Positions 52,984 through 62,721 of a stretch of DNA of 64,000 nucleotides are shown here, piece after piece; within the stretch, counting starts at the first letter, position 1; each line of letters opens with the position of its first letter. A model generated the notes under the pieces. It saw only the letters and a program-made list of their open reading frames with translations, did no database searches and had not been told where the DNA came from. This DNA comes from PZPK01 sp965230795 (GTDB lineage Bacteria; Pseudomonadota; Gammaproteobacteria; Pseudomonadales; Oleiphilaceae), in the NCBI GenBank assembly GCA_965230795.1, contig OZ246020.1, positions 3,348,001 to 3,412,000 on the forward strand, given 5' to 3'. Made by a program: the position numbers and the translations under genes.

Positions 52984-54942
52984 TCAGGCACTGGCACTTC
53001 GATTCAGGCGGCCATCTATCAGCACGTCGACGACGGAAGGATCATTCAGTGTCGAGGTATCACCCAGATTATCGAAATCATCCGCCGCAATTTTGCGCAG
53101 GATACGGCGCATGATCTTGCCGGATCGGGTTTTGGGGAGCGCCGGTACCCATTGAATCAGATCCGGTGTTGCCACTGGCCCCATCTCCACCCGCACATGC
53201 TGCTTCAGTTTGTCACTGGCATTGGCTTCCAGCTCGACACCGTCCATTGGCGTAACATAGACATAGATGGCTTCACCCTTGATGTCGTGGGGAAAGCCGA
53301 CCACGGCCGCTTCCGCCACATCCGGATGCGATACCAGCGCACTTTCCAGTTCCGCTGTCCCCAAGCGATGCCCGGAGACATTCAGCACATCATCAACGCG
53401 ACCGGTAATCCAGTAATAGCCATCGACATCCCGACGCGCTCCATCCCCGGTAAAGTACATGTTTTCATGGGTTGAAAAATAGGTTTCGATAAAGCGTGCG
53501 TGATCATTCCAGATAGTGCGTGCCTGTCCCGGCCAGGAATCCAGCATCACCAGATGACCGCTGGCCTCGCCGCCGAGAATATCGCTATTGGTATCCACCA
53601 GCTGTGGCTGTACCCCCATCAGAGGATGACAGGCTGAGCCCGGTTTCGCCTGGGTCGCATACGGCAAGGGCGTCATCATATGACCGCCGGTTTCGGTCTG
53701 CCACCAGGTATCCACAATGGGACAGGCGCCGTTGCCGAAGACGGTCTGATACCAGCGCCACACCTCCGGATTAATCGGCTCTCCCACGGTACCGAGAATA
53801 CGCAGAGTCTGACGCTTGCTGGATGCGGTCGCTTCCTCTGCCTTGGCCATCAGCGTTCGAATGGCCGTCGGCGCGGTGTAAAACACGGTCACGCCGTGGG
53901 TATCGATCACCTCACCGAAGCGGCCCATGCTGGGATAATTTGGCACGCCCTCAAACATCAGCGTAGTCGCACCGTTAGCCAGGGGCCCATAGACGATGTA
54001 ACTGTGCCCGGTAATCCAGCCCACATCAGCGGAACACCAGAACACATCGCCCTCATGATGATCGAAGGTGTAAAAATAGGTGGACGCCGCATACACCAGG
54101 TAGCCTCCACTGGAATGCTGCAGACCTTTTGGCTTGCCGGTGGAGCCCGAGGTATACAGGATAAACAATGGGTCCTCGCCGTTCATGGCAACAGGCGTAT
54201 GCTGATCCGACTGTCTGGACACCAGCTCCTGATAGTCCACATCCCAGCGATGTCGGGTCGATCCACTATTGTGGGTGGTCTCGACGACCAGCACATGTTT
54301 AACGGTACTGCGAATACTCAACTCCAGCGCATCATCGACGCTGGACTTCAGAGGAATGGTTTTACTGCCGCGCACACCTTCACTGGCGGTGATGACCAGT
54401 TTGGCCTCACAGTCATCCAGACGGTCTGCCAGTGCATGAGCAGAAAAGCCGCCAAACACTACGGAGTGAATGGCACCGATGCGCGCACAGGCCAGCATGG
54501 CATAGGCGGCTTCGGGAATCATCGGCATGTACAGCACCACCCGATCACCCTTGCTGATGCCCAGTTCGGTCAGACCATTGGCGAGACGACAAACTTCCTG
54601 ATGCAACTGTCGATAGGTGATGGTTTGGGCATGGCCCGGTTCATCCGCTTCCCAGATGATAGCCGGCTGATCTGCCCGCGCCGCGAGATGACGATCGACG
54701 CAGTTGTAACAGACATTCAGCTCGCCATCCTCAAACCAGCGAATATGCAGGTTGTCCTTGGCAAAGGACACATCCTTCACCTTGGAGAAGGGTTTCATCC
54801 AGGACAGGCGTCCAGCCTCCTGTCGCCAATAATCTTCGTTGTGTTCGATCGATTGTCGATACAGACGCTGGTAGCCTGCCTCATCGATATTGGGCTTGAG
54901 ATTGGCAGCACCCTGATTGGTGGTGGAAATAACAGCAGACAT
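52984..54942 (-). CDS. acs: Acetyl-CoA synthetase
   Basis: AMP-forming enzyme of 652 residues that activates acetate to acetyl-CoA. ATG 54942 has AGAGGA upstream; a 93-nt longer frame is rejected. Core motif FILYTSGSTGKPKGL near residue 265, and DVGWITGHSYIVYGPL and WWQTETGGHM are the usual Acs blocks. The C-terminal Lys in PKTRSGKIMRRILRK is the site acetylated by Pat in other bacteria. A 34-bp palindrome lies ~100 bp upstream. It is followed by the CrbR-like regulator. Confidence 0.96.
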   Translation of the reverse strand: MSAVISTTNQGAANLKPNIDEAGYQRLYRQSIEHNEDYWRQEAGRLSWMKPFSKVKDVSFAKDNLHIRWFEDGELNVCYNCVDRHLAARADQPAIIWEADEPGHAQTITYRQLHQEVCRLANGLTELGISKGDRVVLYMPMIPEAAYAMLACARIGAIHSVVFGGFSAHALADRLDDCEAKLVITASEGVRGSKTIPLKSSVDDALELSIRSTVKHVLVVETTHNSGSTRHRWDVDYQELVSRQSDQHTPVAMNGEDPLFILYTSGSTGKPKGLQHSSGGYLVYAASTYFYTFDHHEGDVFWCSADVGWITGHSYIVYGPLANGATTLMFEGVPNYPSMGRFGEVIDTHGVTVFYTAPTAIRTLMAKAEEATASSKRQTLRILGTVGEPINPEVWRWYQTVFGNGACPIVDTWWQTETGGHMMTPLPYATQAKPGSACHPLMGVQPQLVDTNSDILGGEASGHLVMLDSWPGQARTIWNDHARFIETYFSTHENMYFTGDGARRDVDGYYWITGRVDDVLNVSGHRLGTAELESALVSHPDVAEAAVVGFPHDIKGEAIYVYVTPMDGVELEANASDKLKQHVRVEMGPVATPDLIQWVPALPKTRSGKIMRRILRKIAADDFDNLGDTSTLNDPSVVDVLIDGRLNRSASA

Positions 54943-55042
54943 GGCAGCATCCTCTTGAGGTCGAAAACGAAAATGTCGAAAGCGAATACGGGGCAAATGA
55001 AAAAGTCTGCTGTCATTGTGGCGCATTGAGGCCAAGGGCCAA

Positions 55043-55076
55043 TTAGACCATGGTCGAGCCCTCGACTATGGTCTAA
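55043..55076. promoter_or_regulatory. 34-bp palindrome, predicted CrbR operator of acs
   Basis: TTAGACCATGGTCGAG (55043-55058), 2 bp, then CTCGACTATGGTCTAA (55061-55076). The arms are reverse complements except for one base. It lies 101-134 bp upstream of the acs ATG and about 113 bp upstream of the divergent RND adaptor. The motif TTAGACCAWAGTC recurs upstream of the symporter/kinase pair at 271-283. Confidence 0.65.
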
Positions 55077-55188
55077 AAACGACCCGGACACGTAGCCCCA
55101 TCAGACCCACGTAAAATACTCGTCGTCGAAGACCGGGCGTGGTAACGTTGCAACGATATTGATTCTTATTCCATGGAAGTGTTCACCC

Positions 55189-56388
55189 ATGCCTCTCGCA
55201 GCCGAAGCCATTCGTGTTTCCTTGCCCTATTGTCTAAGCTTTCTGGCTCTGTTCCTGATCAGCGCCTGTACCGAATCAGGTTCGTCCTCCTCTGCTGATA
55301 AGAAAGACAGCAAAGCCATTCCGGTTGAGGTCAGTCCCGTGGAAACTGGCAGTATTACTCGCCAGCGCACCTTTACCGGTACCCTTGAAGCCGAATCGCA
55401 ATTGATTGTCGCACCCAAAATTAGTGGCCGCATTGAACGCCTGTACGTCAACCTGGCTGATGCGATTGAAACCGGACAGCTGGTGGCGAACCTTGATAAC
55501 GCCGAATACGTGCAGGCCGTAAATCAGGCAGAAGCAGAACTTGCCGTAGCTCAGGCAAACCATGTTGAAGCCCAGAGCCTCTTGAAGATTTCCCAACGGG
55601 AACTGAAGCGAATCGATGAGTTGCTCAAGCGGAGTATGAGTTCCGAGTCGCAATATGACCTGGCCGTGATAGACAAACTCAAAAACCAAACCCATGTGGA
55701 GGTCACCCGAGCAGAACTTCGTCGCGCGGAATCGGCTCTCGAATCCGCGCGTATCCGGCTGGGTTACACCCGTATTACTGCGACCTGGGAAAACCCGCAA
55801 AAGCAGCGCTACGTTGCAGAACGCTGGGTCGACGAAGGTGAAACAGTATCCGAAAACACACCTCTGCTGCGCATCATTTCTCTCGACCCTATCACTGCGG
55901 TATTTCATGTCGCGGAACGCGATTATGCGAACCTGAAAAGCGGCCAGAGCACCGAGCTGGTCACGGATGTATTTCCCGACCAGCGCTTCGCCGGCACCAT
56001 TGCGCGTATTGCGCCGGTGTTCCGGGAAAACACCCGTCAGGCCCGCATTGAAGTTCAGGTCGAGAATGCTGAGCAGAAACTGAAACCGGGTATGTTTGTA
56101 CGCATTCATCTGCAGCTGGAGCGCGTCGATGGCGCAGTCATCGTTCCGGAACTGGCGATCACCCGCCGCGCCGATCAAACGGGTGTGTTCATGCTGGCAG
56201 AGGGCGAACAGCGGGCGGTTTGGACGCCGGTTGTCACCGGCATTCGTCACCAGAACCGTATTCAGATTCGTGAACCGGAACTCAGCGGCCGGGTCATTAC
56301 GCTGGGCCAGCAACTCCTTGAAGACGGTGCCAGCGTCATCGTAACCAATCCGGATTCTGGCTCCACACAGGAGGCACAGACGCCATGA
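55189..56388 (+). CDS. RND efflux periplasmic adaptor (membrane-fusion lipoprotein)
   Basis: Protein of 399 residues from ATG 55189 (an upstream TTG is less likely). Lipobox FLISAC near residue 28. Then lipoyl-like halves (RTFTGTLEAESQLIVAPKISGRI), a coiled-coil hairpin (~95-180), a beta-barrel (PITAVFHVAERDYANLKSGQ) and membrane-proximal domain. It links the RND pump to an outer-membrane channel, whose gene is not nearby. It overlaps the permease start by 4 bp. Confidence 0.93.
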   Translation: MPLAAEAIRVSLPYCLSFLALFLISACTESGSSSSADKKDSKAIPVEVSPVETGSITRQRTFTGTLEAESQLIVAPKISGRIERLYVNLADAIETGQLVANLDNAEYVQAVNQAEAELAVAQANHVEAQSLLKISQRELKRIDELLKRSMSSESQYDLAVIDKLKNQTHVEVTRAELRRAESALESARIRLGYTRITATWENPQKQRYVAERWVDEGETVSENTPLLRIISLDPITAVFHVAERDYANLKSGQSTELVTDVFPDQRFAGTIARIAPVFRENTRQARIEVQVENAEQKLKPGMFVRIHLQLERVDGAVIVPELAITRRADQTGVFMLAEGEQRAVWTPVVTGIRHQNRIQIREPELSGRVITLGQQLLEDGASVIVTNPDSGSTQEAQTP

Positions 56389-59300
56389 ATCTGCCGCGTC
56401 TGAGCGTACGCCGCCCGGTCCTTACTCTCATGATGACCTTGATGGTTGTCGTGGTCGGACTGGTGGCTCTGAGTCGCCTGCAAATCGATCTGCTGCCCAG
56501 CATTGAATTACCGACGCTGACAGTGCGTGCCGATTACGATGGTGCCAGCCCAGTCGTTGTCGAACGTCAGGTCACGCAGATCATTGAAGAAATTATTGCT
56601 ACCGTACCCGGCATCGAAGAAATCAGTTCCGAGTCAGAGGAAGGCGACAGCAGAGTCCGTGTCACCTTCGGCTGGGGCTCCAATGTCGATGCCGCGGCGA
56701 TGGATCTGCAGGCAACCCTGGAAGACGAAGTCAACGAGCTGCCGGATGATATCGTTGGTCCACGCGTAAGCAAGTTTGATATCGACAGTTTCCCGGTCGT
56801 GTTGCTTGGCGTCTCCAGTCAACTCGATCCGGTGGAAATGACCGAGATTATGGAGAACCAGTTGCGTCACCGCTTCGTGCGTTTGCCGGGTGTGGCCCAG
56901 GTGGACCCCTGGGGTGGCTTCAACCGGGAAGTTCGCGTCGAGCTCGACCCAGCCAGAATCAGCGCTCATAGTCTGCCTTTGAACGATGTGCTGGATGCCC
57001 TGCGCGATGCCAATCTGGATTTCCCCACCGGAAAAATTGAAGACGGACGCTATCAGCTCTCCTTGCTGGTGCCTGCCGAATTTTCCAGTCTCGACCAGAT
57101 CCGCCAGCTCGGCATCGCTGATAAAGACGGGGTCGTGGTGACCCTGGGGCAAATTGCCACGGTCAAAGATACCTATGAAAAGCTGACCCGCATTATTCGG
57201 GTCAATGGCGAGCGTGGTTTGCGACTGGCCATCCGCAAACAACCCAATGCCAACACCGTTGAAGTCGCGCGACGTGTGCTGAATGAGATTGAGCGCATTA
57301 ACCAGGAGTTCCCCCAGCTCAACATTGTCCCGGTCATTAATCAGGGCAACTTTATCGAGCGCTCCATCGATAACGTAAGTCGCTCCATTCTCTATGGCGG
57401 TGCGCTGGCCGTGGTGGTCTTGTTGCTGTTTTTGCGCAACCTGCGCAGTACTCTGGTGATAGCGGCGGCCATTCCCATTTCGGTGATTGCCACCTTTGCC
57501 CTGCTCTACTTCAGTGGCTTTACCCTCAACCTGATGACCCTTGGGGGGCTGGCGCTTGGCGTGGGTCTGATGGTCGATAGCTCGGTGGTGGTGCTGGAAA
57601 ATATCTTTCGACATTTTTCCGATCACGAGGAAAGCGCCTCTGATGCGGCCATTAAAGGCAGTGGTGAAGTCGCTTCCGCGGTCATCGCCGGCACCATTAC
57701 CACCCTGGTGGTCTTTTTACCTTTGGTGTTTGTTCAGGGTGTCTCCGGTGTGCTTTTCAAGGAACTTGCCTTCGTCATCATGTTCTCGCTGTTCTGCGCC
57801 TTGATTGTCTCGCTGAGCCTGGTTCCCATGCTGGCATCCCGCTGGATCAAGCATGACAGGGAACGTCCGGGCAGCCGCTTCGACACCATCAAACAGAAAG
57901 CCGACGCGGCCTTTGAAAGTTTGGAAACCCGCTACCAGAATCTTCTCAAGATAGCGCTGGCCCACCGCGCCACCACCCTGCTGGCAGCGCTATTGATATT
58001 TGCCAGCAGCTGGCTACTGGCACCTTATATTGGCACGGAATTCCTGCCACCGACTGATGAGGGGGAAGTCAGAGTCTCTGGCGAAATGGAGATAGGCACC
58101 ACGCTGGATCTGATCGATCAACAGACGCGCTTGATGGAAGCCATAGTGATGCCAGCCGTGCCGGAGGCGGTGTCATCGGTCACCAGTATTCGCAGCGAAA
58201 ACGCCCGAGGTGAAATCCGTTTGTCATTGGTACCAGCCACCGAACGCGAGCGCTCCAACAAAGACATTGCGAGAGATCTGCGCAAGGCACTGGAAGGCAG
58301 GATTCCGGGAATGGAGATTCGTACCCGCGCACCTCAGGGGCAGTTCCTGCTGGAACGTTTGTTGGGAGGTGACGAAGGCATTGAGCTGGAGGTACGAGGC
58401 TTTGATCTGGACATTCTCAATCAACTGGCACAAACAACCGCGGATCAAATACGGGACATTCCCGGCGTTACCGATATCGAGCTGAGTCGCAAAGCCGGCA
58501 TTCCACAGCGGGAATTTCTGCTGGATCGTGACAAGATCGCCGACCTGGGTCTGACCGTACGCGAAGTCGCCGATGTGATCGGCACGGCCGTAGCCGGAAC
58601 CCGTGCAGGTGATTATCGTGTGGGCGGCAACAGCTATCGTATTCTGGTACAGCTCGAAGATGCCGAGAAACGATCTCTGGATGAAATTCTGGACCTGACC
58701 CTGAGCACCCCCAGTGAAGAACAGGTCACTCTGCGCAATCTGGTGACCACCAAAGCCAGCTTTGGTCCGATCAGCATTGACCGTAAAGACCAGCAACGTC
58801 TGGTGACCATCAGCGCCAATGTTGCGGGTCGGGACATGGGCTCGGTGGCTCAGGATATTCGCCAACGACTGCTTTCCATACCCAAGCCAAAAGGCTATGA
58901 AATTGTGGTGGGCGGCAATGTGGAAGAGCAGGAAGCTGCTTTCGAGGAACTACTGGTATCACTGCTATTGGCATTGGCTCTGGTCTATATGGTACTGGCC
59001 TCTCAGTATGAATCGTTTCGGGATCCACTGGTGGTGATGTTCTCGGTACCTATGGCGGCGACTGGCGTTCTGCTTATCCTGTATGTCACCGGCAGCACGA
59101 TGAATCTGCAATCAGGCATCGGTTGCCTGATGCTTGGCGGCATAGTCGTCAACAACGCCATTTTGCTGGTGGACCAGACCGCGCGTCTGCGTCGCCAATC
59201 CAGCAACACCCACAGTGCCCTTCTGGAAGCGGGTCGGCGACGACTGCGCCCCATTCTGATGACGACTTTGACCACCATTCTGGCCCTGACTCCGCTAGCC

Positions 59301-59462
59301 CTCGGCATCGGTGAAGGGGCCGACGCTCAGGCACCGCTGGCACGAGCTGTCATTGGTGGCCTGTTGGCATCCGGTTTGATTACGCTTGTGCTGATTCCGG
59401 TGGTGTATTCGCTGATGCATCCGGAGCGCAAAGAACCTGACGCAACTACCCATTCAAACTGA
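56385..59462 (+). CDS. RND efflux permease (AcrB/HAE-like)
   Basis: Inner-membrane proton-driven exporter of 1025 residues, normal length, with 12 helices in two halves and two large periplasmic loops. The TM4 segment GVGLMVDSSVVVLENIFRHF has one Asp where AcrB-type pumps have two. The TM10-12 region has VLASQYESFRDP and GGIVVNNAILLVDQTARLRRQ. Substrate class unclear; organic compounds are more likely than metals. It is coupled to the adaptor by ATGA overlap. A terminator follows. Confidence 0.95.
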   Translation: MNLPRLSVRRPVLTLMMTLMVVVVGLVALSRLQIDLLPSIELPTLTVRADYDGASPVVVERQVTQIIEEIIATVPGIEEISSESEEGDSRVRVTFGWGSNVDAAAMDLQATLEDEVNELPDDIVGPRVSKFDIDSFPVVLLGVSSQLDPVEMTEIMENQLRHRFVRLPGVAQVDPWGGFNREVRVELDPARISAHSLPLNDVLDALRDANLDFPTGKIEDGRYQLSLLVPAEFSSLDQIRQLGIADKDGVVVTLGQIATVKDTYEKLTRIIRVNGERGLRLAIRKQPNANTVEVARRVLNEIERINQEFPQLNIVPVINQGNFIERSIDNVSRSILYGGALAVVVLLLFLRNLRSTLVIAAAIPISVIATFALLYFSGFTLNLMTLGGLALGVGLMVDSSVVVLENIFRHFSDHEESASDAAIKGSGEVASAVIAGTITTLVVFLPLVFVQGVSGVLFKELAFVIMFSLFCALIVSLSLVPMLASRWIKHDRERPGSRFDTIKQKADAAFESLETRYQNLLKIALAHRATTLLAALLIFASSWLLAPYIGTEFLPPTDEGEVRVSGEMEIGTTLDLIDQQTRLMEAIVMPAVPEAVSSVTSIRSENARGEIRLSLVPATERERSNKDIARDLRKALEGRIPGMEIRTRAPQGQFLLERLLGGDEGIELEVRGFDLDILNQLAQTTADQIRDIPGVTDIELSRKAGIPQREFLLDRDKIADLGLTVREVADVIGTAVAGTRAGDYRVGGNSYRILVQLEDAEKRSLDEILDLTLSTPSEEQVTLRNLVTTKASFGPISIDRKDQQRLVTISANVAGRDMGSVAQDIRQRLLSIPKPKGYEIVVGGNVEEQEAAFEELLVSLLLALALVYMVLASQYESFRDPLVVMFSVPMAATGVLLILYVTGSTMNLQSGIGCLMLGGIVVNNAILLVDQTARLRRQSSNTHSALLEAGRRRLRPILMTTLTTILALTPLALGIGEGADAQAPLARAVIGGLLASGLITLVLIPVVYSLMHPERKEPDATTHSN

Positions 59463-59467
59463 CGGCC

Positions 59468-59499
59468 GATGACAAGGCCTCAAAGTCGCTGCTGTCATC
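59468..59499 (+). terminator. Terminator of the RND operon
   Basis: GATGACA (59468-59474) pairs with TGTCATC (59493-59499) with an 18-nt loop, followed by TTTAATT. It starts 6 bp after the permease stop. Confidence 0.55.
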
Positions 59500-59500
59500 T

Positions 59501-60292
59501 TTAATTCGTCGACGTGTAATGCGCATAAATCTGATCGTAACGGCCACTTTCTTTCAACAACCTTAATTGTTGGTTAAAGGCGTCTCTGGCTTTAATACTG
59601 CGAAACAGAAACCCACATTCATTTTTTCCAAACAAGGGAAAAATATCGACCTCCTGCTTCGTGTTGATGATCCCTGCCCGGGAGACCTTGGACTTGAAAT
59701 ACTTGAAGATCTGCATATCCAGCTGAATCACATCTACCCTATCCAGATACAACATCTTGATCTGCAGTTCCTGGTTGTGATGTTCGCTGTAAAAAGGATT
59801 ATTCATTGCCATGTCAGCGTACTCCGGCCCCAGTGTGGAAACCGCCCCCTGCCAGGACAAAATACGGTACTGCCCTAAATCACTGATCTTTTTGAACCGA
59901 TAGTTTTTGTGCTTGAGAGAAATCGCATAATTCGTATAGCTATAGGCGATGTCTGAAAAGTATCCGTCCAGCCCTTCCCGTTCGATTACCGATGGATTGA
60001 CGTCACTGACAACGTCGACCAGACCTTGCCGATACGACAGTATGCGGCGCGCATAGGGGTAATAAACGCTGGAGACTTCATAGCCCGCGGGCTCCAGGCT
60101 TTCAGAAATAATATCCAGGAGGATTCCGTCATTGCTTTCTGGCATCACCCAGGGTGCAAGCGCATTGCCGAAGGCAACCTTGAGGGTTTCCTGTGACAGG
60201 GCCGGGTTTGTCCACAATGTACACAAACCAAGTAAAGTGCCCGTAAGTAGAGCAAGCATAGTGCGTGTAGGGAGAGAAACTTGAACGCGCAT
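59501..60292 (-). CDS. Periplasmic solute-binding protein (SBP_bac_3 family)
   Basis: Protein of 263 residues with a signal peptide (LLTGTLLGLCTLWTNPALS). Starts LKVAFGNALAPWVMPESNDG and has typical two-lobe segments (AGYEVSSVYYPYARRIL, SLKHKNYRFKKISDL). Orphan: no transporter genes adjacent. It ends convergently with the RND permease. Similar in family to the one at 14985 but only distantly. Ligand unknown. Confidence 0.82.
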   Translation of the reverse strand: MRVQVSLPTRTMLALLTGTLLGLCTLWTNPALSQETLKVAFGNALAPWVMPESNDGILLDIISESLEPAGYEVSSVYYPYARRILSYRQGLVDVVSDVNPSVIEREGLDGYFSDIAYSYTNYAISLKHKNYRFKKISDLGQYRILSWQGAVSTLGPEYADMAMNNPFYSEHHNQELQIKMLYLDRVDVIQLDMQIFKYFKSKVSRAGIINTKQEVDIFPLFGKNECGFLFRSIKARDAFNQQLRLLKESGRYDQIYAHYTSTN

Positions 60293-60410
60293 GCCGCCAC
60301 CTCTCTTCTTTACGATGAGAAACTACCGCACAGTATAGTTCAGCGGCACCCAAGTGGGAGGACAAAAGGCGAACGCTTTGCAGACCTTTATGCTCTGCGA
60401 TCCATCTATC

Positions 60411-60446
60411 TCTCTACCTATTTCTCTAACTATCTCTCTAACTATC
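60411..60446. repeat. Three 12-bp tandem repeats at the end of the HD-GYP gene
   Basis: Units TCTCTACCTATT, TCTCTAACTATC and TCTCTAACTATC at 60411-60446. The last unit overlaps the stop codon (60442-60444) of the HPt/HD-GYP gene, so a change in copy number would be mainly downstream of the protein. Confidence 0.7.
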
Positions 60447-61572
60447 GGGACACATACAATCGTCGGATCGTGGTGTTGAAGCTTTCCACAAAACGGGGAT
60501 CAAACTGCTCACCACTCTGTCCATTAATCATACTAACGGCACTGAACAGGGACTTTTTATAGCTGCGATCTGCGCGTGCATTGGTTACGGCATAGAAGGT
60601 ATCGGCAAGGGCTATGATCATGGCACCCGGATGAATCGCTTCGCCTCTCAGGCCGGCGGGATAACCCGAGCCGTCAAATTTCTCATGATGCTGCTCTACC
60701 ATGGCCGCCGCCGCTTCCCAGCCCTCGATGCGTTTCAAAATGCCAGCACCAACGTGAACATGTCCCTTGATGGTGGCAAACTCCGGCTCCGTTAATTGTC
60801 CGGGTTTATCCAGAATCGGTCGCGGTACCAAAGCCATCCCCAGGTCATGCAAATATACGGCGGCAGTCAACTGGGCTTCGTCAACCTCCTGCCCCATATC
60901 GGCATTGGTGGCCAGGCATAGCTCCAGGATCTTTTGAGTGCGGTCTGCGCGGAACAGATCAATGCTGTCGAGCTGACGTGCCAGATTACGGAAAAAGTCC
61001 AGATCGTTCTCACCCGATGCCACAACGCTTGCTTCAGGCTCTGGCTCTGCAAGCGGCTCGGGAGCTGCGACTTCAGCTTCTGTGCTTTCTTCCTGCATCA
61101 CAGAACCACCGCCCGACAATTGGCTCAGGGCAGATTCAAGCACGCTCTGTGCCTCTTTTGGTCCCGCTGCGTGAATCTGTTCAATCAGACCCAGCATGTG
61201 TGCCTGGGCGTCTCCATCGATCTCACCCTGATTGGCCAAGCGCTCAATCCCTGCCTCCTGACGCACCACAACCGACATGAAAAACTCGCCATAGGCTTGA
61301 GTGTATTCACGTTCACCCTGACGCATGTCGGAGACCACCTCTTCCATACAATGAATGACCTCGACCATGGGGTCGAGAAAGACCATGCGGCAATTGCCCT
61401 TGAGTGAGTGCACATCGCGAAACAACTGGTTGATCAGCGCCGCACTGGGTTCGCGGTCCAGCAGCTCAATACATGCCTCAATGGATTCGATATTTTCCTG
61501 GAGACATTCCATGAAATCTTCAATGATGTCGCGGTCCAATTCCGTAAACGATGGACAGGTAATGGCGCTCAT
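60442..61572 (-). CDS. HPt plus HD-GYP domain protein
   Basis: Protein of 376 residues. N-terminal Hpt-type helical domain (~10-110) with the histidine segment VHSLKGNCRMVFLD near residue 54, then an acidic linker (~165-190) and an HD-GYP domain (~200-370). The latter has HDLGM (~240), HVHVGAGIL, HHEKFDGSGYPAG (GYP as GSGYP) and ALADTFYAVTNAR. HD-GYP enzymes hydrolyse c-di-GMP; fusion to Hpt suggests phosphorelay control. No receiver. It is cytoplasmic and alone. Whether the catalytic site is active is not proven. Confidence 0.88.
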   Translation of the reverse strand: MSAITCPSFTELDRDIIEDFMECLQENIESIEACIELLDREPSAALINQLFRDVHSLKGNCRMVFLDPMVEVIHCMEEVVSDMRQGEREYTQAYGEFFMSVVVRQEAGIERLANQGEIDGDAQAHMLGLIEQIHAAGPKEAQSVLESALSQLSGGGSVMQEESTEAEVAAPEPLAEPEPEASVVASGENDLDFFRNLARQLDSIDLFRADRTQKILELCLATNADMGQEVDEAQLTAAVYLHDLGMALVPRPILDKPGQLTEPEFATIKGHVHVGAGILKRIEGWEAAAAMVEQHHEKFDGSGYPAGLRGEAIHPGAMIIALADTFYAVTNARADRSYKKSLFSAVSMINGQSGEQFDPRFVESFNTTIRRLYVSR

Positions 61573-61703
61573 TGCTTCTCCCTTCCGATAGCCTGCTCAG
61601 CACTTGATTGTCTTTATAGTTCAACAACTAAGCATAGACTATAGAAAGGGCGATCGCGCCGCTGAAGAAGGAGATTTCTTTCTTACCCGAGATGTCTGAA
61701 ACG

Positions 61704-62420
61704 CTACAGGCTATTTCGTTGCCTGCGACTCAGATAGATAGTGCCTAAACCTGACAAAAACAACCAGGCACCAGCCGGTAAAGGAACCGGACTCATCAGG
61801 GCATCAAAACTGGTGACCTGACCCGAACCACTATGCTCAATTTCAGCGACTATGCTGAGCGAATACAGACTTTGTATATTCAATGCCGTCGCATAGTTAA
61901 AACTGAACCCGGGCTGCCCCGATATCTGAACATCATGACTGGCGCTGGCAAACACTGAACCACCAAACTCCTGATTGGCCGCATCGAGCCGATAGTCAAT
62001 CTGGATCGCGCCATCTGTTGTACCACCATGACTGGTCGTAAATCCCGGGGCCGGCAAGCTGAAATCCGTATCGGTCAGGGACACTATCAAGGAGCCAGCA
62101 GCACCGCTCACATCAATGCTATTCAGATCCAGTCGCGATGGCCCGATCAGTGGATCACTAATCCCGGTTGTGACATTCACTGTAAAATTGCCCACCGCAC
62201 CGCTGAAGCTAAGCACGCCTGCACCACCTGCCGAATCCAGATCGGTAACCGTCAATCCGGAATCGGTCAGGCTTCCTGGCAGTAAATCATCCGACAGAAT
62301 CACATCGATTCCCGCCGAATTCGGATCATCCAATGTCAAAACAAACGCGGCTTGACTGCTGACACTCAACCCCGCGGTCAGAAAAAGCGCAGCGAATCGG
62401 AATGTGTTGTTGACGGGCAT
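61704..62420 (-). CDS. VPLPA-CTERM surface protein
   Basis: Secreted protein of 238 residues; ATG 62420 follows GGAGAGACACAGTC, and the longer frame is rejected. Signal peptide ends SVSSQA. The mature part is rich in Gly, Ser, Asp and Thr. The C-terminus has the sorting signal VPLPAGAWLFLSGLGTIYLS followed by RRQR, a PEP-CTERM variant. Such proteins are processed by exosortase and linked to exopolysaccharide. No exosortase gene is in the window. Function otherwise unknown. Confidence 0.82.
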   Translation of the reverse strand: MPVNNTFRFAALFLTAGLSVSSQAAFVLTLDDPNSAGIDVILSDDLLPGSLTDSGLTVTDLDSAGGAGVLSFSGAVGNFTVNVTTGISDPLIGPSRLDLNSIDVSGAAGSLIVSLTDTDFSLPAPGFTTSHGGTTDGAIQIDYRLDAANQEFGGSVFASASHDVQISGQPGFSFNYATALNIQSLYSLSIVAEIEHSGSGQVTSFDALMSPVPLPAGAWLFLSGLGTIYLSRRQRNSL

Positions 62421-62721
62421 GACTGTGTCTCTCCGTGATCGTTTGACGGACATCCTTGAGAGCGAGCTCAAAACAACAGGAAACTTTTTTGAATGAATTG
62501 ATTAAAAAGATACAGGACTTCTGTGACGATTCGATGCAATCGAGATGACGTTTTTATGGAACTTTTTTTACGCCCTCAATCCTAAACACTTGCGAATTTT
62601 GTATGAGATTTTTTTCGGCGTGAGCATGGATTTTCCCACTGCCCACTGAAAGGAAAGATCCAAAGTTACTGTCTAAGCGTAAGATCCAGCGAGAACACAA
62701 AAAAACATCCAGGAGGGCGTC
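62421..62721. other. Intergenic region upstream of the small plus-strand gene
   Basis: 301 bp between divergent genes, AT-rich with poly-T/poly-A runs (for example around 62482-62500 and 62558-62575), which may be promoter DNA. No repeat or small gene is convincing. Confidence 0.35.

Noticed and set aside
53680..55029. A 449-codon plus-strand frame
   Set aside because: Antisense to acs, a fully conserved enzyme; no ribosome site or family.
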